This document shows, piece after piece, positions 9,537-18,838 of a stretch of 64,000 bases of DNA. The position numbers were made by a program, and so were the translations under genes. The notes below the pieces were generated by a model. The model worked only from the letters and a program-made list of their open reading frames with translations, was not told the origin of the DNA and did no database searches. Each line of letters begins with the position of its first letter. The first letter of the stretch is position 1. Source of the stretch: Colwellia sp. MB02u-6 (GTDB taxonomy: Bacteria; Pseudomonadota; Gammaproteobacteria; Enterobacterales; Alteromonadaceae); the NCBI RefSeq assembly GCF_014077095.1, contig NZ_JACGVG010000025.1:1-64000 (forward strand). Reading direction: 5' to 3'.

Positions 9537-9570
9537 TCTAGTGTCGTTTAGCTAAGTTAAAGGACGTTAA

Positions 9571-9634
9571 GCTCAAGTTGAACTAAGCCTAAATTGAACT
9601 AAGCCTAAATTGAACTAAGCTCAAGTCGGTCTAA
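9571..9634. repeat. 16-bp tandem repeat, four units
   Basis: The two central units are identical (GCCTAAATTGAACTAA at 9587-9602 and 9603-9618). The outer units at 9571-9586 and 9619-9634 are diverged copies beginning GCTCAAGT. It sits between two convergent genes. Confidence 0.85.
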
Positions 9635-9741
9635 GTAAAGTGACCTAAGACTAGGCTAATAATTAATACTGCTTGGTGATCATCAAAAATTTTTGGGTGA
9701 AGTTCGCTAGAGATTATTATTAATCTCTAGCGTTGAGTCAT

Positions 9742-10728
9742 TTACGCGTTTACATCAACAACCACTCGACCGGTAACTTCACCATCAAGTAACTTGTTGG
9801 CCACAGCAATAGCGTCATGTAAGCCAACTGTGGTTGATATTTGTGATATTTTATCAGCCAACTGCGTTTGCTCAAGTCGATGCCAGGCGTCTAATCTATC
9901 TTGCTCTGGGCGCATAACACTGTCGATACCGAGTAAAGAGACACCTCTTAAGATAAAAGGTGCTACCGTTGATGGAAAATCCATGCCTTGTGCTAAACCA
10001 CAGGCGGCGACACAACCACCGTAGTTGATGCTGGCACAAACATTGGCCAGTGTTGTACTGCCAACAGAATCAATAGCTGCAGCCCAACGCTCTTTCATTA
10101 GTGGCTTACCTGGGGCAGATAACTCTGTACGGTCAATAATTTCATTCGCACCTAACTCTTTTAAATACGCAACCTGTTTCTCACTACCTGTTGATGCGGT
10201 TATTGTGTAGCCAAGTTCTGCTAAAATGCGAATGGCAAAACTGCCAACGCCACCAGTTGCGCCAGTCACTAAAATATTGCCACTTTTTGGTGTAATACCT
10301 TGTTTTTCTAACGCTATGACACATAGCATTGCGGTGTAACCTGCGGTACCTATTGCCATGGCATTAAATGGCGTTATTCCTTTAGGTAATGGAATGAGAA
10401 ATTCACTATTAATACGGGCTTTTTGCGATAAACCGCCCAAGTACTTTTCACCGACACCGTAGCCATTAAGTAGCACATGATCGCCCACGTTAAATTTATC
10501 ATTATCACATTGCTCAACAACACCCACTAAATCTATACCGGGTATCATAGGGAAACGTCTTATTACTGGGGCTTTGCCTGAAATGGCTAAGGCATCTTTG
10601 TAATTAATTGTGCTGTAAAGCACCTTAATGAGCACATCGCCATCAGTTAGGTCTGCTTCACTAAGTGCTTTAATGTCGGCGTGGTAGCCTTGGCTATCAT
10701 CTTTATTGATCACTAAACTGTTAAACAT
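9742..10728 (-). CDS. acuI: Acrylyl-CoA reductase AcuI (YhdH family)
   Basis: A zinc-free medium-chain dehydrogenase/reductase of 328 residues that reduces acryloyl-CoA to propionyl-CoA with NADPH, so detoxifying acrylate from DMSP cleavage. Seen: a GroES-like N-terminal half with NYKDALAISGK and PGIDLVGVV, and a Rossmann motif TGATGGVGSFA near 160. The start is the ATG at 10728, with GGAG six bases upstream; the TTG four codons earlier would bury that site. It lies 44 bp downstream of the TetR gene, the arrangement known for acuR-acuI in Rhodobacter. No DMSP lyase gene is visible in the window. Confidence 0.9.
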   Translation of the reverse strand: MFNSLVINKDDSQGYHADIKALSEADLTDGDVLIKVLYSTINYKDALAISGKAPVIRRFPMIPGIDLVGVVEQCDNDKFNVGDHVLLNGYGVGEKYLGGLSQKARINSEFLIPLPKGITPFNAMAIGTAGYTAMLCVIALEKQGITPKSGNILVTGATGGVGSFAIRILAELGYTITASTGSEKQVAYLKELGANEIIDRTELSAPGKPLMKERWAAAIDSVGSTTLANVCASINYGGCVAACGLAQGMDFPSTVAPFILRGVSLLGIDSVMRPEQDRLDAWHRLEQTQLADKISQISTTVGLHDAIAVANKLLDGEVTGRVVVDVNA

Positions 10729-10772
10729 TGCCTGCTCCAAAATAGACCACTGGTCTTTAAATAGTTAAAAAA

Positions 10773-11405
10773 TTACTTTGCAATTAACTGCAAAAATACA
10801 TCGATAAAAGTATCGATGGGCGTTAAGTTTTTTGTTAATTTACTTTTAGCGATAGAGCCTTCCCATCCCATCCAAAAAAAACTCGCTAAGGCTGTGCAAT
10901 CAAGTGACGCTGGAATGGTATTCTCTTGTTGTGCTAATTGTAGACAACAGGTCATTTTTTGTTGCCAAACTGCAAAAGTATCTAATAGTTGTAGCCGGTG
11001 ACTTTCTGGTAACAGGCCAACTTCTTGTTCGAGATTGCCAATTAAGCAACCGCGTTTAAAATTATATCTTGCCATGCCTTCTTTAGCGTCGTTAGCAAAA
11101 TTCACAATACGCATTAGCGGTTTATTTGTTTCATTAAGCAGGTGTAAATCTAATTTTTTAGCAAAATAATGACTGTATTCTTCAATAACCGCTATTCCAA
11201 AAGCTTCCTTACTTGCAAAGTAATGATAAAAAGAACCTTTTGGTACAGACACTTTCTTTAAAATTTGATCTATGCCAGAAGAGGCAAAGCCAAATTCAGT
11301 AAAATATTGAACGCCACTTTGCACTAGCGCTTGTTTGGTTTGGCTGCTATCTCGACCTGATTTAGCGGGCCTACCACGTTGAGGTGTTGTATTGTTTTTA
11401 TTCAT
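10773..11405 (-). CDS. acuR: AcuR-type TetR repressor
   Basis: A 210-residue TetR-family regulator. The N-terminal helix-turn-helix spans about 20-70 and includes VPKGSFYHYFASKEAFG. The C-terminal ligand domain has the stretches GMARYNFKRGCLIGNLEQE and FWMGWEGSIAKSKL, which closely resemble Rhodobacter AcuR, the acrylate-responsive repressor. It precedes acuI in the same direction, and a palindromic operator lies just upstream of its start codon. Autoregulation, with induction by acrylate or a related electrophile, follows from family knowledge and position. Confidence 0.86.
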   Translation of the reverse strand: MNKNNTTPQRGRPAKSGRDSSQTKQALVQSGVQYFTEFGFASSGIDQILKKVSVPKGSFYHYFASKEAFGIAVIEEYSHYFAKKLDLHLLNETNKPLMRIVNFANDAKEGMARYNFKRGCLIGNLEQEVGLLPESHRLQLLDTFAVWQQKMTCCLQLAQQENTIPASLDCTALASFFWMGWEGSIAKSKLTKNLTPIDTFIDVFLQLIAK

Positions 11406-11413
11406 ATAACTAT

Positions 11414-11432
11414 ATTAGACCGATCGTCTAAT
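11414..11432. promoter_or_regulatory. Probable AcuR operator
   Basis: ATTAGAC-CGATC-GTCTAAT is a perfect seven-base inverted repeat with a five-base centre, ending nine bases before the acuR start codon. The TAGAC...GTCTA form is typical of operators of this TetR subgroup (compare NemR boxes). It should cover the acuR-acuI promoter. Confidence 0.8.
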
Positions 11433-11839
11433 TAAATGCAAGGTTAATTTAGAAAGTGAGGTTTTCATAGTGATAACACTTTACGATATTTTTTATGTTG
11501 ACACTGAAGTGTTCATTCGAAGCTTTTAAATTAGCTTTTTTGGCGAAATCAACAGCAGTGAATTTGCAAAGTGACAGCGGTTAAATACCTTACTTATGAT
11601 CAGGGCTGTGTCATGATGGGCAACTTATTAACTTGGCAGTAATGCTAGCTCGACTTGCTCACTGTTTTAGTGGCGTTATTCAGCGGTTAAAATAGCTAAT
11701 TTGTCACTTTATGCAATTAACCCAAGACTATCTGGGCAAAAAAAACGATAATTCACGACATTAAGAACAATATACTCTTTGGCAACATTTCAAGCTGAAA
11801 TCTTGGCTATGACAGCAATCAATTGTGGGACCCCATTCA

Positions 11840-14026
11840 ATGGAAATTAAAGTTAACTTTCTCGATAACCTAAAAGTAGAAGCTAAGTTTGATGACTTTA
11901 GCGTCGTCGCGGATCAACCTATTCGTTATAAAGGTGATGGCGCTGCGCCAGGACCATTTGATTACTTCTTAGCTTCTTCGGCTATGTGTGCGGCTTATTT
12001 TGTTAGGGTGTATTGTAACTCTCGCGATATTCCAACCGAAAATATTCGTCTGTCACAAAATAATATTGTTGACCCTGAAGATCGCTATAAGCAAATATTC
12101 AAAATTCAGGTCGAACTCCCTGAAAGTATCTCTGAAAAACATCGCTTGGGCATTATTCGTTCAATTGATCGTTGTACGGTTAAAAAAGTAGTACAAACGG
12201 GGCCAGAATTTGTTGTGGAACTCGTTGACAGTCTTGAGGACGACGCGCAGGCCATGTTAATGGGGCATTCGGCTGAACAAGCCAGTACCTTTATTTTAGG
12301 CAAAGACTTACCCCTTGAAGAAACTATAACCAACATGACCGCGATATTGGCAGGTCTTGGCATGAAGATAGAAATTGCCTCATGGCGCAATATTGTGCCC
12401 AATGTTTGGTCATTACATATTCGTGATGCGGCATCGCCGATGTGTTTTACCAATGGTAAAGGCGCAACGAAAGAAAGTGCACTTTGTTCAGCCTTAGGTG
12501 AGTTTATTGAGCGCCTTAATTGTAACTTCTTTTATAACGATCAATATTTGGGTCAAGATATTGCTAATAGTGACTTTGTACATTATCCCAATGAAAAGTG
12601 GTTTAAATTAAATGAAAGTGATGATTTACCTAGCGGTATTTTAGATGATTACTGTCTTGATATTTACAATCCTGACGACGAGCTACGTGGCTCAAATCTT
12701 ATTGATACCAATTCAGGCAACCTTGAACGTGGTATTTGTGCGATTCCTTATCTACGTCAATCAGACGGTGAAACGGTATATTTTCCATCAAATTTGATTG
12801 AGAACCTATTCTTAAGTAATGGCATGAGCGCTGGTAATAACTTGGCAGAAGCGCAAGTACAGTGTTTGTCTGAAATTTTTGAACGGGCAGTAAAAAGACA
12901 AATAATAGAACAAGAAATTGTTTTACCTGATGTGCCTAAAAGCGTGCTTGAACAGTATCCAAGTATTCTTGCTGGCATTGAAGCACTTGAAGATCAAGGC
13001 TTTCCGGTGGTGATTAAAGACGCCTCGTTAGGTGGTCAATTTCCTGTTATCTGTGTGACGTTAATGAACCCAAAAACCGGTGGTGTATTTGCTTCTTTTG
13101 GTGCGCATCCAAGTTTTGAAGTAGCGTTAGAACGCAGCTTAACTGAATTATTGCAAGGTCGTAGTTTTGAAGGTTTAAATGATGTGCCAAGGCCAACCTT
13201 TAATAGTCTTGCGGTATCTGAGCCAGAAAACTTTGTCGAACACTTTATTGATTCAACCGGCGTAATTTCGTGGCGTTTCTTTAGTGATAAACATGATTAT
13301 GAATTTTGTGAATGGGATTTCTCTGGCACCAGTGAGGAAGAAAATACTCGTTTGTTTTCTATTTTACAAGACTTAGGTAAAGAAGCTTATGTTGCGGTAT
13401 TTGACCAACTTGGCGCTACGGCATGTCGTATTTTAGTCCCGGATTATTCAGAAATTTATCCAGTAGAAGACTTGGTTTGGGATAATACTAATAAAGCACT
13501 AAGTTACCGCGAAGATATTCTTAATATTCATCGGCTAGATGACGACGCGCTAGAAATTTTAGTCACACGTTTAGAAGATAGCCAGCTAGATAATTATATT
13601 GATATTAGAACCTTAATCGGTATTGAATTTGATGAAAATACTGTTTGGGGTCAGTTAACAATTTTAGAACTTAAAATACTGATTTATTTGGCTTTAGGCG
13701 CATTGGAAGACGCGCAGGAGTTGGTTGAAGCGTTTTTACAGTTTAATGACAATACGGTTGAACGTGGCTTGTTTTATCAAGCGATGCAGGCTGTACTTGA
13801 AATTACCTTAGATGAAGACATGGAACTTGAAAGTTTTATTGGCAACCTCAATAGAATGTTTGGTGAACATACCATGAATAATGTCATCGATTCAGCGATG
13901 GGCGAAGTGAAGTTTTTTGGACTGACTAAAACCGGAATGAACTTAGACGGATTAGACAAGCATTTGAGATTAATTGACAGCTATAAAAAACTTCATCAAG
14001 CACGAAAAGAACAAGCTGCAAGTTAA
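11840..14026 (+). CDS. ycaO: OsmC domain fused to YcaO
   Basis: A 728-residue fusion. Residues 1-135 form an OsmC/Ohr-like domain (starts MEIKVNFLDNLKVEAKFDDF; Cys in SSAMCAAYF and SIDRCTVKK). Residues from about 150 match E. coli YcaO from its start onward, including the ATP-binding motifs ALGEFIERL and LSEIFERAVK and the helical C-terminal region. YcaO enzymes activate amide carbonyls with ATP; E. coli YcaO supports RimO-dependent methylthiolation of ribosomal protein S12. OsmC domains reduce peroxides through paired cysteines. The ATG at 11840 fits the family start better than the GTG at 11825. No azoline-peptide genes are nearby, so a housekeeping role is more likely than a biosynthetic one. 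Confidence 0.88.
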   Translation: MEIKVNFLDNLKVEAKFDDFSVVADQPIRYKGDGAAPGPFDYFLASSAMCAAYFVRVYCNSRDIPTENIRLSQNNIVDPEDRYKQIFKIQVELPESISEKHRLGIIRSIDRCTVKKVVQTGPEFVVELVDSLEDDAQAMLMGHSAEQASTFILGKDLPLEETITNMTAILAGLGMKIEIASWRNIVPNVWSLHIRDAASPMCFTNGKGATKESALCSALGEFIERLNCNFFYNDQYLGQDIANSDFVHYPNEKWFKLNESDDLPSGILDDYCLDIYNPDDELRGSNLIDTNSGNLERGICAIPYLRQSDGETVYFPSNLIENLFLSNGMSAGNNLAEAQVQCLSEIFERAVKRQIIEQEIVLPDVPKSVLEQYPSILAGIEALEDQGFPVVIKDASLGGQFPVICVTLMNPKTGGVFASFGAHPSFEVALERSLTELLQGRSFEGLNDVPRPTFNSLAVSEPENFVEHFIDSTGVISWRFFSDKHDYEFCEWDFSGTSEEENTRLFSILQDLGKEAYVAVFDQLGATACRILVPDYSEIYPVEDLVWDNTNKALSYREDILNIHRLDDDALEILVTRLEDSQLDNYIDIRTLIGIEFDENTVWGQLTILELKILIYLALGALEDAQELVEAFLQFNDNTVERGLFYQAMQAVLEITLDEDMELESFIGNLNRMFGEHTMNNVIDSAMGEVKFFGLTKTGMNLDGLDKHLRLIDSYKKLHQARKEQAAS

Positions 14027-14090
14027 ATAACCCTAGCCAATATCAGCTAGTTTTTTAGCGAATTGTTTTATTTGATTTTATAAAATTTAA

Positions 14091-14125
14091 AAGCCAATAC
14101 CTAACGATAGGTATTGGCTTTTTTG
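14091..14125 (+). terminator. Rho-independent terminator of ycaO
   Basis: A 13-pair stem (AAGCCAATACCTA / TAGGTATTGGCTT) with loop ACGA runs into TTTTTT. Strong and well placed, 65 bp after the stop codon. Confidence 0.93.
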
Positions 14126-14255
14126 TTATTGATGTTTAGTTGATGCTACAGCCGCAAAGGAAGAGTGTATCTGTGCATAATAACTGTAATCAGTGCGATA
14201 AAAGACGTTATAGCTTTAAAATGTTAAAGTTTAATTAATAAAACATGGGCAGTTT

Positions 14256-14930
14256 TTATAAGTACATCACCTTATCTTGACGATAGTTTTTTGCTTGATA
14301 TAAGGCTTTGTCAGCGCGATAAAATATAGTGCAAAATAACTTGTCATCAAGAAGAAAGCTTGAAACACCAATACTGACCGAAAGCTTTACCTCACCCTGC
14401 TAGTCACCAACTATGGTTAACTTATTTTGCTCTTTCTTTATAGGCTCTGCAAGAACCATAGCGGCTTGTGTTGATGTTTCAGGTAAAAGAATAGAGAACA
14501 CTTCATCACCAATACGGGCTAAAATTTCGGCTTATCTTAGGCTAGCTTTAAGCTTTTTGGTGACCTCGATTAATACTTGATCGCCAGCAGGATGAGCAAA
14601 TTTATCATTTATACTTTTAAAGTGGTCAATACCAATGGTGAAAAGTGTTAGAGGTAATGAGTAACACCTTGCACGGTGATATTCTTTTTCTTCACTTTCT
14701 ACTCTAATGCCTTTGTTCACCACTAAGTCATCATTTATTTTTAATTGTCTAGAAATGACCATCATTATAGCCAATAACATCAGTCAAATTTTTTCAAATA
14801 AGTCTAAAATAGCTTGGTTTGCATAGGTATATTTTTCAGATAAGTCTTTGGTATCAATAAAGGAATCTATACTGTCTAATACTTTATTTTTGATGTTATT
14901 AAAGGTGGATATCGTCTCTTTTGCTTAACT
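14256..14930 (-). pseudogene. Decayed PAS-GGDEF diguanylate cyclase
   Basis: Read on the minus strand, the remnant begins with a PAS piece (FIDTKDLSEKYTYANQ, about 14800-14870). A single-base loss in an A run then breaks the frame. A second piece runs from a PAS tail (LKINDDLVVNKGIRVE) straight into GGDEF sequence (FTIGIDHFKSINDKFAHPAG), so the PAS-GGDEF linker and the first part of the GGDEF domain are deleted. In-frame stops follow at 14532 (TAA) and near 14408 (TAG). The signature itself is garbled (RIGDEVFS for RIGGDEFS), and the tail ends YRADKALYQAKNYRQDK before a stop at 14256. It cannot make a working enzyme. Confidence 0.85.
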
Positions 14931-15188
14931 CAAGTTGTCGCGGTAAGGTAAAAAGTAAATTTTTTTTGCATACATTGTTATTATGTAATATCAACTTTCC
15001 TAGCAAAGTGATTGTTTGGTGGCGTTAATTCGCATAATTAAGCTGACCGTGTGTTATTAAAAATTATCGTACTTTAGAGCTCAAAGCCAATCTAATCTGT
15101 GATGGAACAGTTAGAAAATCATGTGTAGTAAGAGACTATAGTCATTTAGTAGCGGTTATAGTGGTTAAGTTTTTACTAAATTTCTGAC

Positions 15189-15220
15189 AAAAAAAAGCGT
15201 TTACCTAATAAAGTAAACGC
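15189..15220 (-). terminator. Terminator-like hairpin on the minus strand
   Basis: GCGTTTAC and GTAAACGC form an eight-pair stem with an eight-base loop. On the minus strand it runs into eight U residues. No minus-strand gene ends here, so it may be a relic or belong to an unseen short transcript. The rest of 14931-15398 shows no gene. Confidence 0.6.
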
Positions 15221-15398
15221 ATTATAAAAACATAAAACACTTAGGGAAGTAAGTCTCTCATATGGTAAGAGTGGTTGTTTAGATGTAAGTTCAAATTTTG
15301 TTTAAATTAATTTATTTATTTTTATTATTAGAAAAATAATTTGATATTTCCCCAACTCGTCCGCACTTAATAATAAAGCTCATTGCGTATGATTTATT

Positions 15399-16220
15399 AT
15401 GTTTTCTTACTTTTTACCTGTGTTCATTGCTTTATTACTTATGGCTTATTTGGCTGGAAAGCCTTATTGGTTGGCATATAAACGTCGATTGATAAAAGCT
15501 AAACCCTTTAAGAAAGAATGGCGAAAAATAATTCAGCAAAGAATGCCATACTTTAGACAAATGCCAGCAGATTTGCAGTTGCAATTAAAACAACATATTC
15601 AGGTGTTTTTGGCAGAAAAAGAATTTGTCGGTTGTAACGGGGTAGTGATTACTGATGAAATAAAAATTACTATAGCAGCGCAAGCATGCTTGTTATTACT
15701 CAATCGAAAAACTAATTATTATCCAAAGTTACAGTCGATATTAGTCTACCCAAGCGCTTTTGTGAAAAAGCAGCAAACGCGAAATGGTGACGGTGTAGAG
15801 TTTACCCAAAAAAGGGTCTTGGCTGGTGAGTCTTGGGATTTTGGTAAAGTGGTATTGTCGTGGCAAGATACCTTAGTAGGCGCAAAAACTCCTGATGATG
15901 GACATAATGTTGTGATTCATGAGTTTGCTCACCAACTTGATCAAGAAAATGGTAGAGCCAATGGTGCCCCTATATTAGCGGCAGGACAAAGTTATCAGAG
16001 TTGGTCAGAAATTTTTTCATCACAGTTTGAAGTTTTAAAAAAACAAGCAAATACAGGTGCACCATCACTGTTTGATTATTATGGTTCAACAAATCCTGCA
16101 GAATTTTTCGCTGTTGCCAGCGAAGTTTTTTTTGAGCAGTCTAAACAATTTAGCCAACAGCATCCTAAGCTTTATCAACAACTCACTCAGTATTATAAAG
16201 TTGATCCGCTGTACTGGTAA
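15399..16220 (+). CDS. mtfA: MtfA-family zinc peptidase
   Basis: A 273-residue protein of the M90 family. E. coli MtfA is a zinc aminopeptidase that binds the Mlc repressor and so links to PTS glucose uptake. The zinc motif HEFAHQLDQENG is at about 174-185 (His174, Glu175, His178), and a C-terminal acidic/aromatic segment (NPAEFFAVASEVFFEQ) supplies the further ligand expected in this family. Unlike the short E. coli protein it starts with a hydrophobic segment (FLPVFIALLLMAYLAG), so it is probably membrane-anchored. The ATG at 15399 is the first in frame. It is convergent with katG. Confidence 0.87.
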   Translation: MFSYFLPVFIALLLMAYLAGKPYWLAYKRRLIKAKPFKKEWRKIIQQRMPYFRQMPADLQLQLKQHIQVFLAEKEFVGCNGVVITDEIKITIAAQACLLLLNRKTNYYPKLQSILVYPSAFVKKQQTRNGDGVEFTQKRVLAGESWDFGKVVLSWQDTLVGAKTPDDGHNVVIHEFAHQLDQENGRANGAPILAAGQSYQSWSEIFSSQFEVLKKQANTGAPSLFDYYGSTNPAEFFAVASEVFFEQSKQFSQQHPKLYQQLTQYYKVDPLYW

Positions 16221-16239
16221 TACTGAACTTTAAAGCAAA

Positions 16240-16271
16240 AAGCGAGTATCACCCTTTGGTAATACTCGCTT
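16240..16271. terminator. Hairpin between mtfA and katG (first)
   Basis: AAGCGAGTAT and ATACTCGCTT form a ten-pair stem with a 12-base loop, shortly after the mtfA stop. The upstream A run could also serve the opposite strand, so it is probably bidirectional. Confidence 0.7.
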
Positions 16272-16305
16272 AATATAAGACTAGTTTATATTAGTCTTAT
16301 ATTAA
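16270..16305. terminator. Hairpin between mtfA and katG (second)
   Basis: TTAATATAAGACTA and its exact complement TAGTCTTATATTAA form a 14-pair stem with an eight-base loop, overlapping the end of the first hairpin. It lies 14 bp beyond the katG stop. There is no clear U tract. Confidence 0.55.
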
Positions 16306-16318
16306 GCTTATTGTAGAC

Positions 16319-18541
16319 CTACCTTAGGTCGAAGCGATCAAGTTGCATGACCTTAACCCAAGCATTGACAAAGTCAGTAACAAACTTATTCTCAGCATCG
16401 TCAGAAGCATAAACTTCCGCAATAGCGCGTAATTCAGAGCTAGAGCCAAAAATTAAATCAACAGGCGTTGCTTGCCATTTTAGTTCATCTGACATGCGAT
16501 CATAACCTTGATATACCCCAGCTTGATCGTTGTCTTTGCGCCATGTGGTTGACATATCAAGTAAATTGACAAAGAAGTCATTCGTTAATAACCCAGGTGT
16601 TTTGGTTAGTACACCTAAATCTGAGCCATCAAAATTGGCATTAAGTACGCGCATACCACCGACTAATACGGTCATTTCGGGTACATTTAAGCTCAGTAAA
16701 TTTGCTTTGTCGACCAGCATTGCGGTTGGCGACATGTAACTTTCTTCATCGTAATAATTACGGAATCCGTCAGCATTGGGTTTTAAATTATTAAATGACT
16801 TCACATCAGTTTGGGCTTGAGTAGTATCAGTACGACCGGCATCAAAAGGCACGACAATAGTATGTCCTGCTGCTTTTGCTGCTTGTTCAATCGCCGCTGC
16901 ACCACCTAAAACAATTAAGTCAGCCAACGAGACTTTGCTGCTTGTTGAACGTTGATTAAAGTCACTTTGAATTGACTTAAGTTTAGCTAACACTTTACTT
17001 AATTCAGCAGGGTTGTTTACAGGCCAATTTTTCTGTGGCTCAAGTTGAATTCGTGCTCCGTTAGCACCGCCACGCATATCAGTAACACGATGACTGGCCG
17101 CTGACGCCCATGCTGTTCTTACTAATGTTGATGTGGTTAGGCCAGAATCAAGTAGTTGTTGTTTTAATTCGCTGATCTCAGCTGCTGAAACTAAAGGATG
17201 CTCAACCGCAGGGATCGGGTCTTGCCATGATAATATTTCACTCGGTATTTCTGAGCCGACATATCTAGCACGTGGCCCCATATCACGATGGGTTAGTTTA
17301 AACCAAGCTCTGGCGAATGCTTTATCGAATTCCTTTGGATTAGCTCTAAAGCGTTCGACAATTTTAAGAAACTCTGGATCTTTTTTCAATGCTAAATCAG
17401 TCGTGAACATAATGGGGGCATTACGTTTATTGGCAATGTGTGCATCAGGCACTAAATTAGCCGCAGCTGGATCGCTAGGAGTCCACTGAATGGCACCAGC
17501 TGGGCTGGTAGTTTTTACCCAGGTAAAATTCATTAAGTTATCTAAATAGTTAGAAGACCATTTTGTTGGTGTAACTGTCCAAGCACCTTCTAAACCACTG
17601 GTAGTTGCATCAGCACCAGCACCGGTACCACATTTATTTTTCCAGCCTAAACCTTGCTCTTCTATAGCAGCGGCTGCAGGTTCTGCACCAACACACTTAT
17701 CAGGTTTTTTGGCGCCGTGAGCTTTACCTAGCGTATGACCACCAGCACTTAGCGCTACTATTTCTTCATCATTCATCGCCATACGACCAAACGACATTCT
17801 AATATCGTTAGCTGCTAATAGCGGGTCTGGGTTGCCATGTGGCCCAACAGGATTAACATAAATTAAGCCCATTTCTACTGCGGCAAGTGGACCTTTTAAT
17901 TTACCTTTACTGTCACGTCGCTTGTCATCAAGCATGATGGTTTCTGGGCCCCAATAAACTAAATCAGGCTCCCAATCGTCACTTCTGCCACCGGCAAAAC
18001 CAAAGGTTTTAAAGCCCATTGATTCTAATGCCACATTGCCAGAAAGCACCATTAAGTCAGCCCATGAAACTTTACGGCCATATTTTTGCTTTACTGGCCA
18101 TAATAAGCGTCGAGCTTTATCTAGGTTGGCATTATCAGGCCAACTATTTAAAGGGTCAAAACGTTGTTGTCCACCTGAAGAGCCGCCTCGACCATCACCT
18201 ACACGATAAACGCCGGCGCTGTGCCATGCCATTCTGATCATCAATGGACCATAATGGCCCCAATCTGCAGGCCACCAAGTTTTTGAGTCAGTTAATGTTG
18301 TTTCAATATCTTGTTTTAACTTATTTATATCTACAGTTGCAAATTCTTTAGCATAATTAAATTTCTCGCCATAAGGATTCGACTCAGCACCGTGTTGGCG
18401 TAGTGGACTTAAATTTAGCTGCTTTGGCCACCAAAATTGGTTGGTTTTAGCGGCATCAGCACTTAGTGCTGAAGTTGATAAGGTTATTGTTGTAAGTGCC
18501 ACTGAAATAGCAGCGGCTAATGATAATGTTTTTTTAAGCAT
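16319..18541 (-). CDS. katG: Exported catalase-peroxidase KatG
   Basis: A 740-residue bifunctional heme catalase-peroxidase. An N-terminal signal peptide ([16 protein letters not shown], cleavage near ALSADA) indicates export to the periplasm, as for KatP-type enzymes. Distal residues are Arg103, Trp106 and His107 (RMAWHSAG). The Met-Tyr-Trp adduct needed for catalase activity is complete: Trp106, Tyr228 (GLIYVNPVG) and Met254 (FGRMAMND). The proximal His is 269 ([12 protein letters not shown]). The C-terminal duplicated domain is full length. It is divergent from oxyR, so peroxide induction is expected. Confidence 0.95.
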   Translation of the reverse strand: MLKKTLSLAAAISVALTTITLSTSALSADAAKTNQFWWPKQLNLSPLRQHGAESNPYGEKFNYAKEFATVDINKLKQDIETTLTDSKTWWPADWGHYGPLMIRMAWHSAGVYRVGDGRGGSSGGQQRFDPLNSWPDNANLDKARRLLWPVKQKYGRKVSWADLMVLSGNVALESMGFKTFGFAGGRSDDWEPDLVYWGPETIMLDDKRRDSKGKLKGPLAAVEMGLIYVNPVGPHGNPDPLLAANDIRMSFGRMAMNDEEIVALSAGGHTLGKAHGAKKPDKCVGAEPAAAAIEEQGLGWKNKCGTGAGADATTSGLEGAWTVTPTKWSSNYLDNLMNFTWVKTTSPAGAIQWTPSDPAAANLVPDAHIANKRNAPIMFTTDLALKKDPEFLKIVERFRANPKEFDKAFARAWFKLTHRDMGPRARYVGSEIPSEILSWQDPIPAVEHPLVSAAEISELKQQLLDSGLTTSTLVRTAWASAASHRVTDMRGGANGARIQLEPQKNWPVNNPAELSKVLAKLKSIQSDFNQRSTSSKVSLADLIVLGGAAAIEQAAKAAGHTIVVPFDAGRTDTTQAQTDVKSFNNLKPNADGFRNYYDEESYMSPTAMLVDKANLLSLNVPEMTVLVGGMRVLNANFDGSDLGVLTKTPGLLTNDFFVNLLDMSTTWRKDNDQAGVYQGYDRMSDELKWQATPVDLIFGSSSELRAIAEVYASDDAENKFVTDFVNAWVKVMQLDRFDLR

Positions 18542-18838
18542 TTTAGCTCCTCAATACTCTCTGACTGTTGATTTGTTTGTGTAAATAAATATAGCCTGAG
18601 TGTAGAACTGAACAATTGATTTTGATAATTGATTGATTAGAAGATAGTGTTCTGTTTTTTGGATTTGAAATTTTACTACTTTAAATCAGTGGCTTGTATG
18701 TCTTTTTTGTTGTAAATATTTGTAGGGATAAAAATTAAGTTTAACAAGGTGATAAAAACTGATTAAACTAGGTTTTATGTTCAATAATAACTATTAATTT
18801 TAATTTAGCGCTCTTACAGGCAACTAGCATGGAAAACT
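18542..18838. promoter_or_regulatory. katG-oxyR divergent regulatory region
   Basis: This 297-bp gap must hold both promoters. Family knowledge predicts an OxyR site here. ATAG- and GATT-like tetramers recur between 18600 and 18655, but I cannot fix the register of a site from the sequence alone. Confidence 0.5.

Noticed and set aside
9571-9634. Short tandem units considered as a CRISPR-like array
   Set aside because: Units are 16 bp with no spacers; it is a simple tandem repeat. No CRISPR array or cas gene occurs in the window.
11840-14026. YcaO as part of a thiazole/oxazole-modified peptide cluster
   Set aside because: No precursor peptide, dehydrogenase or E1-like partner is nearby, and the protein follows E. 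coli YcaO through its full length.
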